A DNA stretch of 16,137 nt, taken from contig JANQDY010000059.1 of NCBI GenBank assembly GCA_028278625.1, positions 1-16,137 on the forward strand, in the 5' to 3' direction. This document shows, one piece after another, positions 7,136-15,176 of this stretch. Under the pieces are notes generated by a model. The model made no database searches. It saw only the letters and a list, made by a program, of their open reading frames with translations, and was not told the DNA's origin. The stretch is from Thermodesulfobacteriota bacterium (lineage in GTDB: Bacteria; Desulfobacterota; DSM-4660; Desulfatiglandales; Desulfatiglandaceae). The first letter of the stretch is position 1. Each line of letters starts with the position of its first letter. A program made the translations under genes and the position numbers.

Positions 7136-8533
7136 GTGAATAGAGGATTGGTCATCGCCGCAACCAAAAGCGGCAGCGGAAAAACCACCGTCACCCTGGG
7201 TCTTTTGGCGGCCCTGGCAAAACGGGGTCTCAAAGTTGCGCCGTTTAAGGTGGGTCCCGACTTCATCGATCCGGGCCACCATACCGCCATCACCGGGATC
7301 CCGAGCCATAACCTGGATGGATGGATGCTGTCAAAGGCATACAATCTAAAGAGTTTTAAGAGACATACCAAAAGGGCGGACCTGGCCGTTGTGGAAGGGG
7401 TCATGGGCCTCTTTGACGGATACGACGGCAGGAGCGAAGCGGGCTCGACAGCCCAGATGGCCAAGTGGCTCGAGCTTCCGGTGCTGCTCGTTGTCGACGC
7501 CCAGAGCATGGCCAGAAGCGCGGCGGCCGTGGTTCAAGGGTTTGAGCGGTTTGACAAGGACCTTTCTTTTGCGGGGATCCTCTTCAACAATGTGGCAAGC
7601 ACCAGGCATCTGGATTACCTTTTGGAGGCCCTTTTGGGCAATACGTCGCTCCCCTGTCTGGGCGGGATCCTTCGGGATGAAACCGTTCAAATGCCGGAAC
7701 GGCATCTGGGCCTTGTGACAAGGGAGGATTTCAGGATCAACGGCGCCCGCTTGGAAAGGCTCGCCCGGCTCATTGAGGATCACATGGATTTGGACCGGTT
7801 GCTTGGGCACCTGCCCAAGGCCGGCAAAAGGCCCATCACCGATCCGACCGATGAAGGAGAAGAGGACGGGAAGGTGAGAATCGGGGTGGCAAAGGATCGG
7901 GCATTCTGTTTTTATTATCCCGACAGCCTGGAAATACTGGCGCGTGCCGGTGCCCTGTTGGTGGATTTTTCCCCCATGAATGACCGGGGACTTCCCGAAA
8001 ACCTGGACGGGCTCTATCTGGGAGGCGGGTATCCCGAACTGGCGGCCGGGGAGTTGTCGGCAAACCTCCCCATGAAAGAAGAAATCCTCGAGATGAGCCG
8101 TTCGGGCATGCCCATCTTCGCTGAATGCGGGGGGTTCATGTACCTTTGCCGCGAAATTCAAGATCTCAATAAGGACACCTATCCCATGGTGGGGTGCTTC
8201 CCCTTTAAAACGGCAATGCAGTCAAAACTGAGGTCTTTGGGATACAGGGAAATCACCACAACCGTACCATCCCTTTTGGGAAGAACCGGGCTTGTGGCAA
8301 GAGGGCACGAATTTCATTACAGCGCCATTTCAGAGGAAACGGCATCGGATGCGTTGATTCGCGCCTTTGCCGTGACGGCCCGGGCCGGGGGTTCCAAAGA
8401 AAAAACGGGCTTTCTAAAAAAGAACACCCTCGGCTCCTATATCCACCTCCATTTGGGAAGCTGTCCCGAAGCAGCGGCTTCCTTTGTTGAGAGTTGTCTT
8501 CTTTTCAGGAAAAAACGAAAGGGCGCACCATGA
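7136..8533 (+). CDS. cbiA: Cobyrinic acid a,c-diamide synthase
   Basis: CbiA amidates the a and c side chains of cobyrinic acid using ATP and glutamine. The 465-residue protein shows both expected domains. The N-terminal ATPase domain has a P-loop ATKSGSGKTT (residues 8-17), then FKVGPDFIDPGHHTAITG and VEGVMGLFDGYDG. The C-terminal class I glutamine amidotransferase domain has the nucleophile C331 in FAECGGFMYL, after GLYLGGGYPELAAGEL. The catalytic histidine is H437 or H439 in YIHLHLGS. The start is GTG at 7136 with AAGGGA upstream (7125-7130). A 55-nt gap separates it from cbiX, the longest inside the operon, and holds no clear promoter. The end overlaps cbiC by 4 nt. An aerobic-type CobB is the only close alternative; the anaerobic context favours CbiA. 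Confidence 0.95.
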   Translation: MNRGLVIAATKSGSGKTTVTLGLLAALAKRGLKVAPFKVGPDFIDPGHHTAITGIPSHNLDGWMLSKAYNLKSFKRHTKRADLAVVEGVMGLFDGYDGRSEAGSTAQMAKWLELPVLLVVDAQSMARSAAAVVQGFERFDKDLSFAGILFNNVASTRHLDYLLEALLGNTSLPCLGGILRDETVQMPERHLGLVTREDFRINGARLERLARLIEDHMDLDRLLGHLPKAGKRPITDPTDEGEEDGKVRIGVAKDRAFCFYYPDSLEILARAGALLVDFSPMNDRGLPENLDGLYLGGGYPELAAGELSANLPMKEEILEMSRSGMPIFAECGGFMYLCREIQDLNKDTYPMVGCFPFKTAMQSKLRSLGYREITTTVPSLLGRTGLVARGHEFHYSAISEETASDALIRAFAVTARAGGSKEKTGFLKKNTLGSYIHLHLGSCPEAAASFVESCLLFRKKRKGAP

Positions 8534-9147
8534 AACCCCATGAAATCGAGTCCTTGAGCTTCAGAATCATCGACCGGGAGGCGGGCCCCCATGACTTTGA
8601 CAGAGAAGAATGGCAGGTGGTCAGAAGAATGATTCATACCTCCGCCGATTTTGAGTACAAGAACGGTGTGCGGTTTCACAAGCGCCCCGTTTCCACGGGG
8701 ATTCATGCCATCCGGCAGGGGAAAGCGATTATTACCGATACCAACATGGCCAGGGCGGGCATCAGGAAAAAGGAACTCTCCGTCCACGGCGCAAGTGTCC
8801 AATGCCTGATCGACGACCCGGACGTTAAGAGAATTGCCCAAAAAGAAGGAATTACCCGGGCAAAGGCCGCGGTGGATGCGGCGCTTAAAAAGATGTCCCA
8901 GGGGATCTATGTGGTGGGGAATGCACCAACGGCACTGCTCAGGCTCATTGAGCATTTGGATCGGGGAAACGCAAATCCGGCGCTGGTAATCGGCCTTCCG
9001 GTGGGATTTGTCAATGCTCGGGAATCCAAAGATGCCCTCAGAAAAAGGGACATCCCCTACATCACCAATGTGGGCCGAAAAGGGGGCAGCAATGTTGCCG
9101 CAGCAGTGGTGAACGCCCTTGCGATCATGGCAAGCAATGAAGATTAG
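8530..9147 (+). CDS. cbiC: Cobalt-precorrin-8 methylmutase
   Basis: CbiC moves the methyl group from C11 to C12 of cobalt-precorrin-8, giving cobyrinic acid, the substrate of CbiA. The 205-residue protein matches the CbiC/CobH family along its length. It has the conserved block RRMIHTSADFEY with the catalytic histidine (H36), the stretch ITDTNMARAGI, the motif GNAPTALLRL, and the C-terminal YITNVGRKGGSNVAAA. The start ATG overlaps the cbiA stop (ATGA), with AAAGGG at 8518-8523 as ribosome-binding site. A TTG in frame at 8494 would add 12 residues but has no support. The 3' end overlaps the next gene by 11 nt. It follows cbiA here although it acts just before it in the pathway. Confidence 0.95.
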   Translation: MKPHEIESLSFRIIDREAGPHDFDREEWQVVRRMIHTSADFEYKNGVRFHKRPVSTGIHAIRQGKAIITDTNMARAGIRKKELSVHGASVQCLIDDPDVKRIAQKEGITRAKAAVDAALKKMSQGIYVVGNAPTALLRLIEHLDRGNANPALVIGLPVGFVNARESKDALRKRDIPYITNVGRKGGSNVAAAVVNALAIMASNED

Positions 9148-10180
9148 ACCAGGTTTCCGCGATCCTTTGGGAGTATCAATCCTCTTATCCCTGGCAATGC
9201 TTTTTGGGGGATCTTTTTTTGTCCATGGGATCGGGATCCGCGATATCACATCACAACTGCTCTGGCCCCTATTGAGACTCATGATCTTTATCACCGTGGG
9301 ACTGGCCGTGGGTCAGGTCATAGAACTGGCCGGCTGGACCGCAAAACTGGCTGCTTTGGGACGCCCCCTGTTCAAATTCGGCAGGCTGGGGCCCCACTCC
9401 GGCGCCGCCTTTACCACCGCGTTCTTTTCAGGGGTATCGGCCAACGCCATGTTGCTGGAATTTTATGAATCAAAGAAAATAACCAAGAGACAGTTGTTCC
9501 TCTCCAATTTTATCAACCAGATGCCGGCTTTCTTTTTGCATTTGCCCACGACCTTTTTCGTGGTCCTGCCGCTCACCCGGTGGGCAGGGGCCTTGTACTT
9601 TTTGTTGACCTTTTCGGCCGTGGCCTTTCGCACCCTGCTGCTATTGGTTTACAGCCGTCTCAGGCCGGAAGATGGTTCGAAATTGACTTGGAAAGAGAAC
9701 CCGAAAACGTCCAAAAGGAGCACTCCGGTCGACCTTTTTGCCGCCATAAGGAAACGGCTGCCGGCCCGGGTCATCAAGGTTATGGTATATGTGCTTCCCA
9801 TTTACGTGCTGGTCTACGTGATCAACAAGATGGGTGCTTTTGAGCTTCTGAAGGGGTGGATGGCCCATTATGCGGCCTTTGAGATGATTCCCGTGGAGTC
9901 CCTTTCCATTGTCATATTGAGCTTTGCCGCGGAATTTACATCCGGTTTTGCAGCGGCGGGCGCGCTCATGGACGCGGGGGCCTTGACCCTCAAACAAACG
10001 GTCCTGGCCCTTTTGATGGGCAATATCCTGGCCTTTCCGGTCAGGGCATTGAGGCATCAATTACCCCGCTACATGGGCATCTTCTCTCCCAAAATGGGAA
10101 CCCAGATACTGCTTATGGGACAGGGCTTCAGAATACTGAGCCTCATCCTGGTGGGCATGGTCTACTATGGGGTGGCTTAA
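9137..10180 (+). CDS. Multi-pass membrane protein of the Gate/nucleoside-recognition type, candidate cobalt or precursor transporter
   Basis: This 347-residue integral membrane protein lies between cbiC and cbiD, overlapping both (11 nt and 1 nt). It has about eight hydrophobic segments, for example residues 13-30, 41-64, 88-108, 130-147, 150-173, 212-230, 255-275 and 285-303, with a polar loop at 174-210. The two halves share a pattern: an SG pair, then T-x-x-Q-x-x-L, an Asn and H-LP (S98 to P137; S269 to P310). This resembles the Gate (nucleoside recognition) domain family seen in SpmA/SpmB-like proteins and in the pore region of the Fe2+ transporter FeoB, but I recognise it only from general features. 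It is not CbiM, CbiN, CbiQ, HoxN/NiCoT or BtuC. Because the operon has no known cobalt importer, transport of Co2+ or a corrinoid precursor is a reasonable inference. The start is ATG 9137; the ribosome-binding site is weak, suggesting coupling to cbiC translation. Confidence 0.8.
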   Translation: MKIRPGFRDPLGVSILLSLAMLFGGSFFVHGIGIRDITSQLLWPLLRLMIFITVGLAVGQVIELAGWTAKLAALGRPLFKFGRLGPHSGAAFTTAFFSGVSANAMLLEFYESKKITKRQLFLSNFINQMPAFFLHLPTTFFVVLPLTRWAGALYFLLTFSAVAFRTLLLLVYSRLRPEDGSKLTWKENPKTSKRSTPVDLFAAIRKRLPARVIKVMVYVLPIYVLVYVINKMGAFELLKGWMAHYAAFEMIPVESLSIVILSFAAEFTSGFAAAGALMDAGALTLKQTVLALLMGNILAFPVRALRHQLPRYMGIFSPKMGTQILLMGQGFRILSLILVGMVYYGVA

Positions 10181-11295
10181 TGGCTAAGGCGGACAAAAAG
10201 GACCTTCGGAAAGGGTTTACCACCGGCACCGCGGCTGCCGCCGCCACCAAGGGCGCCCTGACGGGTATCATTGAGGGCGTCTTTCCAAGGCGTATAGACA
10301 TTCGGCTATTAACGGATCAGAGGATTGAGATACCGGTCCATTCCGTGACAAGAATGGACGAGAATTCCGCCCTTTGTTCGGTCATCAAGGACGCGGGTGA
10401 TGATCCGGATGCGACCCACAGGGCGGAAATCGGTGCCAGGGTTCGATATGAAACGGGTCCGGAACGCCTTGTTCTGATTTCGGGGGGGAGAGGCGTCGGC
10501 CGGGTGACCAAGCCCGGGCTCGAAACCCCGGTGGGAGAGCCGGCCATCACAAAAGGCCCACGCCGAATGATCCGAGAGGCGGTGCTGGAGGTGCTGCGGG
10601 TTCGGGGCCTTAAAGGGAAAGTGACCACTGAGATCTTTGTTCCCCATGGCGTTGCCCTTGCCAAAAAGACCTTGAACAAAAGGCTCGGAATCGTGGGGGG
10701 GATATCGATCCTGGGCACCACCGGGGTTGTCACCCCCATCAGCCACGAGGCGTATATGGCATCCATGGATGCGGCCCTTTCCGTTGCCAGGGCCGCGGGC
10801 CTTGAACGGGCGGTCCTTAACACCGGGCGGCGCGGCGAAAAATACTCCCGAGAGTGGTTTAAGGAATTGCCGGAAGAGGCATTTGTTCAAATGGGTGATT
10901 TCTTTAAAGGGGCCATGACCAAGGCCGCTGAAAAAGGGTTTTGCCAAGTGATCCTTGCGGTATTCTTCGGCAAAGCGGTCAAGATGTCCCTGGGGGTTCC
11001 CCACACCCATGCGGCCAAGTCGGAACTGACCCTTAAACGGTTGTCCCGGTGGGCCATGGAGGTGACAAATGACGCGGCACTTGAAAGACGGATCGCATCG
11101 GCCAATACGGCCCGTCACGCCTTAGGTTTCATCCTGCCGGATTACCCTTCGGTTGTCCAGCGGGTGGGGGAGGAAATGGTGAAATGGGCATGTAAATTCG
11201 CCAACCAGGCCACAAAGCGGGTGATAAGCGTTCGGGGCGTCATTTACGGGTTTGACGGAAAAATCATCTTCGACTCAAAGGGGATGACATCATGA
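10180..11295 (+). CDS. cbiD: Cobalt-precorrin-5B C1-methyltransferase
   Basis: CbiD methylates C1 of cobalt-precorrin-5B with S-adenosylmethionine to give cobalt-precorrin-6A. It is unrelated to the tetrapyrrole-methylase fold of the other Cbi methylases. The 371-residue protein has the family's signature start RKGFTTGTAAAAATKGAL (residues 10-27), the block VIKDAGDDPDATH, and GISILGTTGVVTPIS (174-188). The C-terminal part keeps HTHAAKSELTLKRL and ANTARHA. Length is normal for the family. Its ATG overlaps the membrane-protein stop by 1 nt (TAATG), with a G-rich site GGGGTGG at 10169-10175, and its stop overlaps cbiET by 4 nt. The presence of CbiD, rather than CobF, is one of the marks of the anaerobic route. 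Confidence 0.96.
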   Translation: MAKADKKDLRKGFTTGTAAAAATKGALTGIIEGVFPRRIDIRLLTDQRIEIPVHSVTRMDENSALCSVIKDAGDDPDATHRAEIGARVRYETGPERLVLISGGRGVGRVTKPGLETPVGEPAITKGPRRMIREAVLEVLRVRGLKGKVTTEIFVPHGVALAKKTLNKRLGIVGGISILGTTGVVTPISHEAYMASMDAALSVARAAGLERAVLNTGRRGEKYSREWFKELPEEAFVQMGDFFKGAMTKAAEKGFCQVILAVFFGKAVKMSLGVPHTHAAKSELTLKRLSRWAMEVTNDAALERRIASANTARHALGFILPDYPSVVQRVGEEMVKWACKFANQATKRVISVRGVIYGFDGKIIFDSKGMTS

Positions 11296-12539
11296 AACCG
11301 GTTATGATCATCGGAATGGGCCTTTCGCCGGACGACCTTACGGAAAGGCACAAAAGGATTATCCATGGGGCCGATATCCTCATGGGCGGGGAAAGGCACC
11401 TGGCGTTTTTTGACGGCGTTCCCATCCAAAAGATGACCATTACCGGTGATTTAGAGGGGGCACTTGCCTTTATCCGCGAAAACATGGTGAAAAAGAAGAT
11501 CGTGATCCTTGCGTCAGGGGATCCCCTCTTTTTCGGCATCGGTGCCTATGTGGCAAAGGCCCTTGGACCCGAACGCGTGGAGATCATGCCCAACATTTCA
11601 TCCGTTGCGGCCGCTTTTGCACGCATCAAAGAGCCTTGGGAAAATGCCAAAATTATCAGCCTCCATGGAAGGGATCATGAGAATGAACTGGTGGCGGCCT
11701 TGAACAATGCCAAAGACAAAGATGATAGAATCGCCGTCTTTACGGACCGGGCGCGGAATCCCGCGTGGCTGGCAGCCCATCTCCTCAAAATGGGGTTCGA
11801 ACATCTCTCAATGTGTGTGTTTGAGCGGTTGGGGACCCATGACGAAAGAATTGGATGGTACCCATTAAAGGATGCGGCAGCCCTTCTGTTCCTGGAACCG
11901 AACGTCATTATCCTGAAACCCGAAGTTCCCGGAAACATGGATGAAAGCGGTTCTTTTCCAAAGGATCTCATCATCGGCATGGCGGAAGAGGATTATGCCC
12001 ATGAGGAAAGCTTGATCACAAAGTCCGAAGTGAGAGCCATCACGCTTTCCAAACTTCGTCTCCTGCCCCGCCACACCCTCTGGGATCTTGGTGCCGGCAG
12101 CGGTTCGGTTGGCATTGAGGCATCCCTTTTGGTACCTCTGGGAAGGGTCTTTTCCGTGGAACGCAGGGCCCAAAGGGTGGCCCAAATCAAGGAGAACGCG
12201 GCCCGGTTTCATGTGGGTCACTTGAAGGTGATTCACGGGGTCCTGCCGGAAGGAATGGATGATTTGCCGGATCCGGACCGGGTCTTTGTGGGCGGCGGGG
12301 GAAAGGGACTTGAAGCTATCATTCAAAAAGCGGCAACCCGACTGAAACCCCATGGCATCATCGTCATCAACGTGGTCCTCATGGACAGCATTAAAAAGGC
12401 TTTGAATATCCTGAAGCATGAAGGGTTCCATACGGATCTGGTCCAGGTCCAGATCAGTCGCGCAAGGCAAATGCCCTGGAGCGAAAGGCTGGAAGCCCAG
12501 AACCCCGTCTGGATCATCAGGGGAGAACGGAAGGATTAG
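11292..12539 (+). CDS. cbiET: Fused cobalt-precorrin-7 C5-methyltransferase / cobalt-precorrin-6B C15-methyltransferase (decarboxylating)
   Basis: This is one 415-residue chain with two enzymes. The N-terminal CbiE domain (about 1-210) has the methylase opening IIGMGLSPDDLT, GADILMGGERHL, and VILASGDPLFFGIGAYVAKAL. The C-terminal CbiT domain (about 225-410) is a Rossmann methyltransferase with SAM motif I WDLGAGSGSVGIEA (W264, D265, G267, G269, G271) and VFVGGGGKGLEAII. CbiT methylates C15 and removes the acetate carboxyl at C12; CbiE then methylates C5. The same fusion is known as CobL in the aerobic pathway and is common in bacteria. AAGGGGA just upstream supports ATG 11292, which overlaps the cbiD stop. 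A 5-nt gap leads to cbiF. The operon context (CbiD, CbiG, CbiX) makes the cobalt-containing substrates likely. Confidence 0.95.
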   Translation: MKPVMIIGMGLSPDDLTERHKRIIHGADILMGGERHLAFFDGVPIQKMTITGDLEGALAFIRENMVKKKIVILASGDPLFFGIGAYVAKALGPERVEIMPNISSVAAAFARIKEPWENAKIISLHGRDHENELVAALNNAKDKDDRIAVFTDRARNPAWLAAHLLKMGFEHLSMCVFERLGTHDERIGWYPLKDAAALLFLEPNVIILKPEVPGNMDESGSFPKDLIIGMAEEDYAHEESLITKSEVRAITLSKLRLLPRHTLWDLGAGSGSVGIEASLLVPLGRVFSVERRAQRVAQIKENAARFHVGHLKVIHGVLPEGMDDLPDPDRVFVGGGGKGLEAIIQKAATRLKPHGIIVINVVLMDSIKKALNILKHEGFHTDLVQVQISRARQMPWSERLEAQNPVWIIRGERKD

Positions 12540-12544
12540 CGCAA

Positions 12545-13312
12545 ATGGAAAAGCACCCGGTCATCTTCTCAGGGGCAGGCCCCGGAGATCCGGAACTGAT
12601 AACGGTAAAAGGGCAGCAGGCATTGAAAAAGGCGGATGTGATCATCTATGCCGGATCCCTGGTGCCGGAGGCGGTCCTTACATGGGCCGGTTCCCATGCG
12701 GAAAAAATCAACAGCGCCCCCCTTCATCTGGACCAGATCGTCCATGAGATGGCGGCTGCTTATCATTCACGGAAGCGTGTGGTGAGGCTTCACACCGGAG
12801 ATCCGGCACTTTATGGGGCCATTTTTGAACAGATTTCCGCCCTTGCCCGCCTGGAAATACCTTACCGGGTGATTCCGGGGGTTACGGCGGCCTTTGCGGC
12901 GGCCGCCGCCATGGGCATGGAATACACCCTTCCGGAGGTATCCCAGACGCTCATTTTCACCAGAATCGCGGGCAGAACACCTGTCCCGGAACTGGAGGCC
13001 ATGGAGGGGCTTGCGGCCCACCGGGCATCCATGGCCATCTATCTCAGCATGGGCCATGTGGATCAGGTTTGCGCCATATTGGAGAAGCATTACGGGAAGG
13101 AAGCCGGTTGTGCCATCGCCTACAAGGTCTCCCACCCCGATGAAAACATCATCCTCACCACCTTGGAAAAACTGGGAGAAACCGCCAGGGAGAACAATAT
13201 CACCCGTCACGCCCTGATCATCGTGGGAAAAGTGATGGACGTCACCTGGGAAACCCTGGAACACACGTCCAAACTGTATGATGCCGGTTTCTCACACGGG
13301 TATCGCAAGTGA
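12545..13312 (+). CDS. cbiF: Cobalt-precorrin-4 C11-methyltransferase
   Basis: CbiF methylates C11 of cobalt-precorrin-4 to form cobalt-precorrin-5A. The 255-residue protein is a canonical tetrapyrrole methylase. Its glycine loop is FSGAGPGDPELITVKGQQAL (residues 8-27), followed by ADVIIYAGSLVPEAVL, the second motif RLHTGDPALYGAIFEQ (81-96), and VIPGVTAAFAAAAAMGMEYT (109-128). The segment TLPEVSQTLIFTRIAGRTPVP is characteristic of CbiF/CobM. AAGGA at 12531-12535 lies 9 nt before the ATG. The gene follows cbiET after 5 nt and its stop overlaps the GTG of cbiG (GTGA), so translation is probably coupled. Confidence 0.96.
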   Translation: MEKHPVIFSGAGPGDPELITVKGQQALKKADVIIYAGSLVPEAVLTWAGSHAEKINSAPLHLDQIVHEMAAAYHSRKRVVRLHTGDPALYGAIFEQISALARLEIPYRVIPGVTAAFAAAAAMGMEYTLPEVSQTLIFTRIAGRTPVPELEAMEGLAAHRASMAIYLSMGHVDQVCAILEKHYGKEAGCAIAYKVSHPDENIILTTLEKLGETARENNITRHALIIVGKVMDVTWETLEHTSKLYDAGFSHGYRK

Positions 13313-14373
13313 CGGATCGTATGCCTGATCATGAAAGCATCGCTGTCTGGGCCCTCACTCCCAATGGGGGAAGACTTGCCACGGAACTCCGTGGAAAGAT
13401 GCCGGGCACGGATCTTTATTTTTCCCACGGTCTGGCCACCAATTTTAAAGGGATTCACCGGTTCCACCGGTTAAGGGAGGCCGTAAGGGACCGCTTTGGT
13501 GACTATGGGGCCCACATCTTCATCATGAGCACCGGCATCGTGGTCCGGATGATTGCCCCTTTGATGGTTCACAAAACCGTGGATCCCGGGGTGTTGGTGA
13601 TGGATGAAAAAGGAGACCATGTGATCAGCCTTCTATCAGGGCACATGGGTGGCGCCAACCGGATAACCCTCAAAGTGGCCCGGCTGACAGGTGCCGATCC
13701 GGTGATTACCACGGCCACTGATATCAACCATCGGCTCGCCATTGATGAAGCCGCCGCGCAAAAAGGGCTCTTCATTGAAACCCCCGAGAACATCAGGCAT
13801 GTGAGCATGGCCGTTATCAAGGGTGAAGCCATCTCAGTTCATGACCCCTACGGGTATTTGGGGGACGCGCTTAGAACCGTAACCACAGCGCCGTACTTGG
13901 AAAAGGCCGGCACCAACGCCTTCCTTTTCATCGACCATGAAGTAAGGCCCCTGCCCCCAAAGACCCTTGTCCTCCGGCCGCCGTCACTGGTTGCGGGCAT
14001 GGGGTGCAACAGGGGGACCCCCTTAAGGGAACTGAAAGATTTTCTGACGGACGTCATGGATCGATTCAATCTGTCAATCAGAAGCCTTAAGGGCCTTGCA
14101 AGCGTTGATCTCAAATCCGACGAAACCGGGCTGAATCGTTTGGGGGAGGAGCTGGGATTACCCCTCCGGTTTTACGGAAAAAGCGAACTTGAAAGCGTCG
14201 AAGCCATTCTGAATCCTTCGGCCATGGTGGAAAAACACATAGGAATAAAGAGCGTATGCGAAGCAGCGGCGATTCTGGGTGCGGGTCACGGAAAACTGAT
14301 CGTCCCCAAACAGAACACGAAAAACGTGACAGTGGCAATCGCAAGGGTCTTACGGGCACCCTCTACATCGTAG
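13309..14373 (+). CDS. cbiG: Cobalt-precorrin-5A hydrolase
   Basis: CbiG opens the lactone ring of cobalt-precorrin-5A and releases the C20 carbon as acetaldehyde; it is specific to the anaerobic pathway. The 354-residue chain has the CbiG_N signature (IFIMSTGIVVRMIAP at 70-84 and SLLSGHMGGANRITL, with GHMGGAN at 111-117), a middle domain, and the CbiG_C domain from VAGMGCNRGTPLRELKDF (V228, C233, N234, G236) to HGKLIVPKQNTKNVTVAIAR. Either GTG 13309, which overlaps the cbiF stop, or ATG 13321 may be the start; the first four residues are not conserved enough to decide. The 3' end overlaps the cbiH frame for 118 nt, and the domain's natural end falls within a few codons of where the CbiH fold begins. 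Confidence 0.94.
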   Translation: MTDRMPDHESIAVWALTPNGGRLATELRGKMPGTDLYFSHGLATNFKGIHRFHRLREAVRDRFGDYGAHIFIMSTGIVVRMIAPLMVHKTVDPGVLVMDEKGDHVISLLSGHMGGANRITLKVARLTGADPVITTATDINHRLAIDEAAAQKGLFIETPENIRHVSMAVIKGEAISVHDPYGYLGDALRTVTTAPYLEKAGTNAFLFIDHEVRPLPPKTLVLRPPSLVAGMGCNRGTPLRELKDFLTDVMDRFNLSIRSLKGLASVDLKSDETGLNRLGEELGLPLRFYGKSELESVEAILNPSAMVEKHIGIKSVCEAAAILGAGHGKLIVPKQNTKNVTVAIARVLRAPSTS

Positions 14374-15143
14374 GGATCGGCCCGGGATCCGTGGATCACA
14401 TCACCCAAAGGGGTGTGGATGTTCTAAAGAGGGTCCATACGGTGGCAGGGTATACCCCCTATATGGAGATGATCCGGCCCATCATCGGTGACAGCGAGGT
14501 CATCTCCACCCCCATGAAAAAGGAGGTGGATCGGGTGGCATCGGCCATTCAGGCCGTTCTGGAGGGAAAGGACTGCGCCCTGGTTTCGAGCGGTGATGCG
14601 GGGATTTACGCCATGGCGGGACTCGTTTTTGAAATGTGCCGCATAAAGGGAATTTCCATTGCCCATGGCAACAATCCGGGAAGTATCCGAAGCGGACGCA
14701 CCGGCATCAGGATCGAAGTGGTTCCCGGTGTCCCGGCCCTGGCATCTGGTGCCTCACTTCTGGGAGCCCCCTTGACCCACGACTTTGCCACCATCAGTCT
14801 GAGTGATCTCCTGACCCCCTGGGAGAAGATTGAAAAGCGCCTCCATGCCGCGGCAATGGCCGATTTCGTGATCGTGTTGTACAACCCCAAGAGCAGGAAA
14901 AGGGACTGGCAGTTGAGGGCGGCCCAGGAAATCGTCCTGAAATACCGGGATAAGCGTACGCCGGTGGGCATCGTCACCCGGGCCATGAGAGAAGGGCAGC
15001 GCATGGAAATCGTGACCCTTGAAACCCTTGACAAAGCCCCGGTGGACATGCAGACAACGGTTTTCATCGGAAATGCGTCAACGTTTGCCTATGAAAACGC
15101 CATGGTGACGCCGAGGGGATATTCCAGGAAGTATGACCTTTAG
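14256..15143 (+). CDS. cbiH: Cobalt-factor III / precorrin-3B C17-methyltransferase (ring contraction)
   Basis: CbiH methylates C17 and contracts the macrocycle to the corrin size. The tetrapyrrole-methylase core begins at about residue 35 with TLYIVGIGPGSVDHIT, followed by ALVSSGDAGIYAMAGLVFE and VVPGVPALASGASLLGAPL. The CbiH hallmark HDFATISLSDLLTPWEKI follows, then FVIVLYNPKSRKRDW. About 15 residues around AHGNNPGSIRSGRTG look like an insertion between the second motif and VVPGV. The only ATG, GTG or TTG in frame before the core is ATG 14256, deep inside cbiG, which gives an extra polar leader of about 34 residues and 295 residues in total. The ribosome-binding site there is poor. The true start is therefore doubtful, and a frameshifted CbiG-CbiH fusion is an alternative. 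It is the last gene of the operon; no CbiJ follows. Confidence 0.88.
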   Translation: MRSSGDSGCGSRKTDRPQTEHEKRDSGNRKGLTGTLYIVGIGPGSVDHITQRGVDVLKRVHTVAGYTPYMEMIRPIIGDSEVISTPMKKEVDRVASAIQAVLEGKDCALVSSGDAGIYAMAGLVFEMCRIKGISIAHGNNPGSIRSGRTGIRIEVVPGVPALASGASLLGAPLTHDFATISLSDLLTPWEKIEKRLHAAAMADFVIVLYNPKSRKRDWQLRAAQEIVLKYRDKRTPVGIVTRAMREGQRMEIVTLETLDKAPVDMQTTVFIGNASTFAYENAMVTPRGYSRKYDL

Positions 15144-15176
15144 GGCAACATCTTCTTGCCGTGAACGGTCAGCGCC

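Noticed and set aside
8437..9294. Minus-strand open frame of 285 codons across cbiA, cbiC and the membrane gene
   Set aside because: It crosses three well-supported genes on the other strand, has no recognisable motif and no plausible start context.
14316..14330. Possible -1 frameshift site (A-run GAAAAAC) joining cbiG to cbiH
   Set aside because: It does not fit the X-XXY-YYZ slippery pattern at the first base, and slipping there would remove the conserved CbiG end (VTVAIAR). A programmed shift at this spot is unlikely.
15144..15160. Hairpin GGCAA/TTGCC as terminator between cbiH and the convergent gene
   Set aside because: Only five base pairs with a 7-nt loop and no T-run on either strand; too weak to call.
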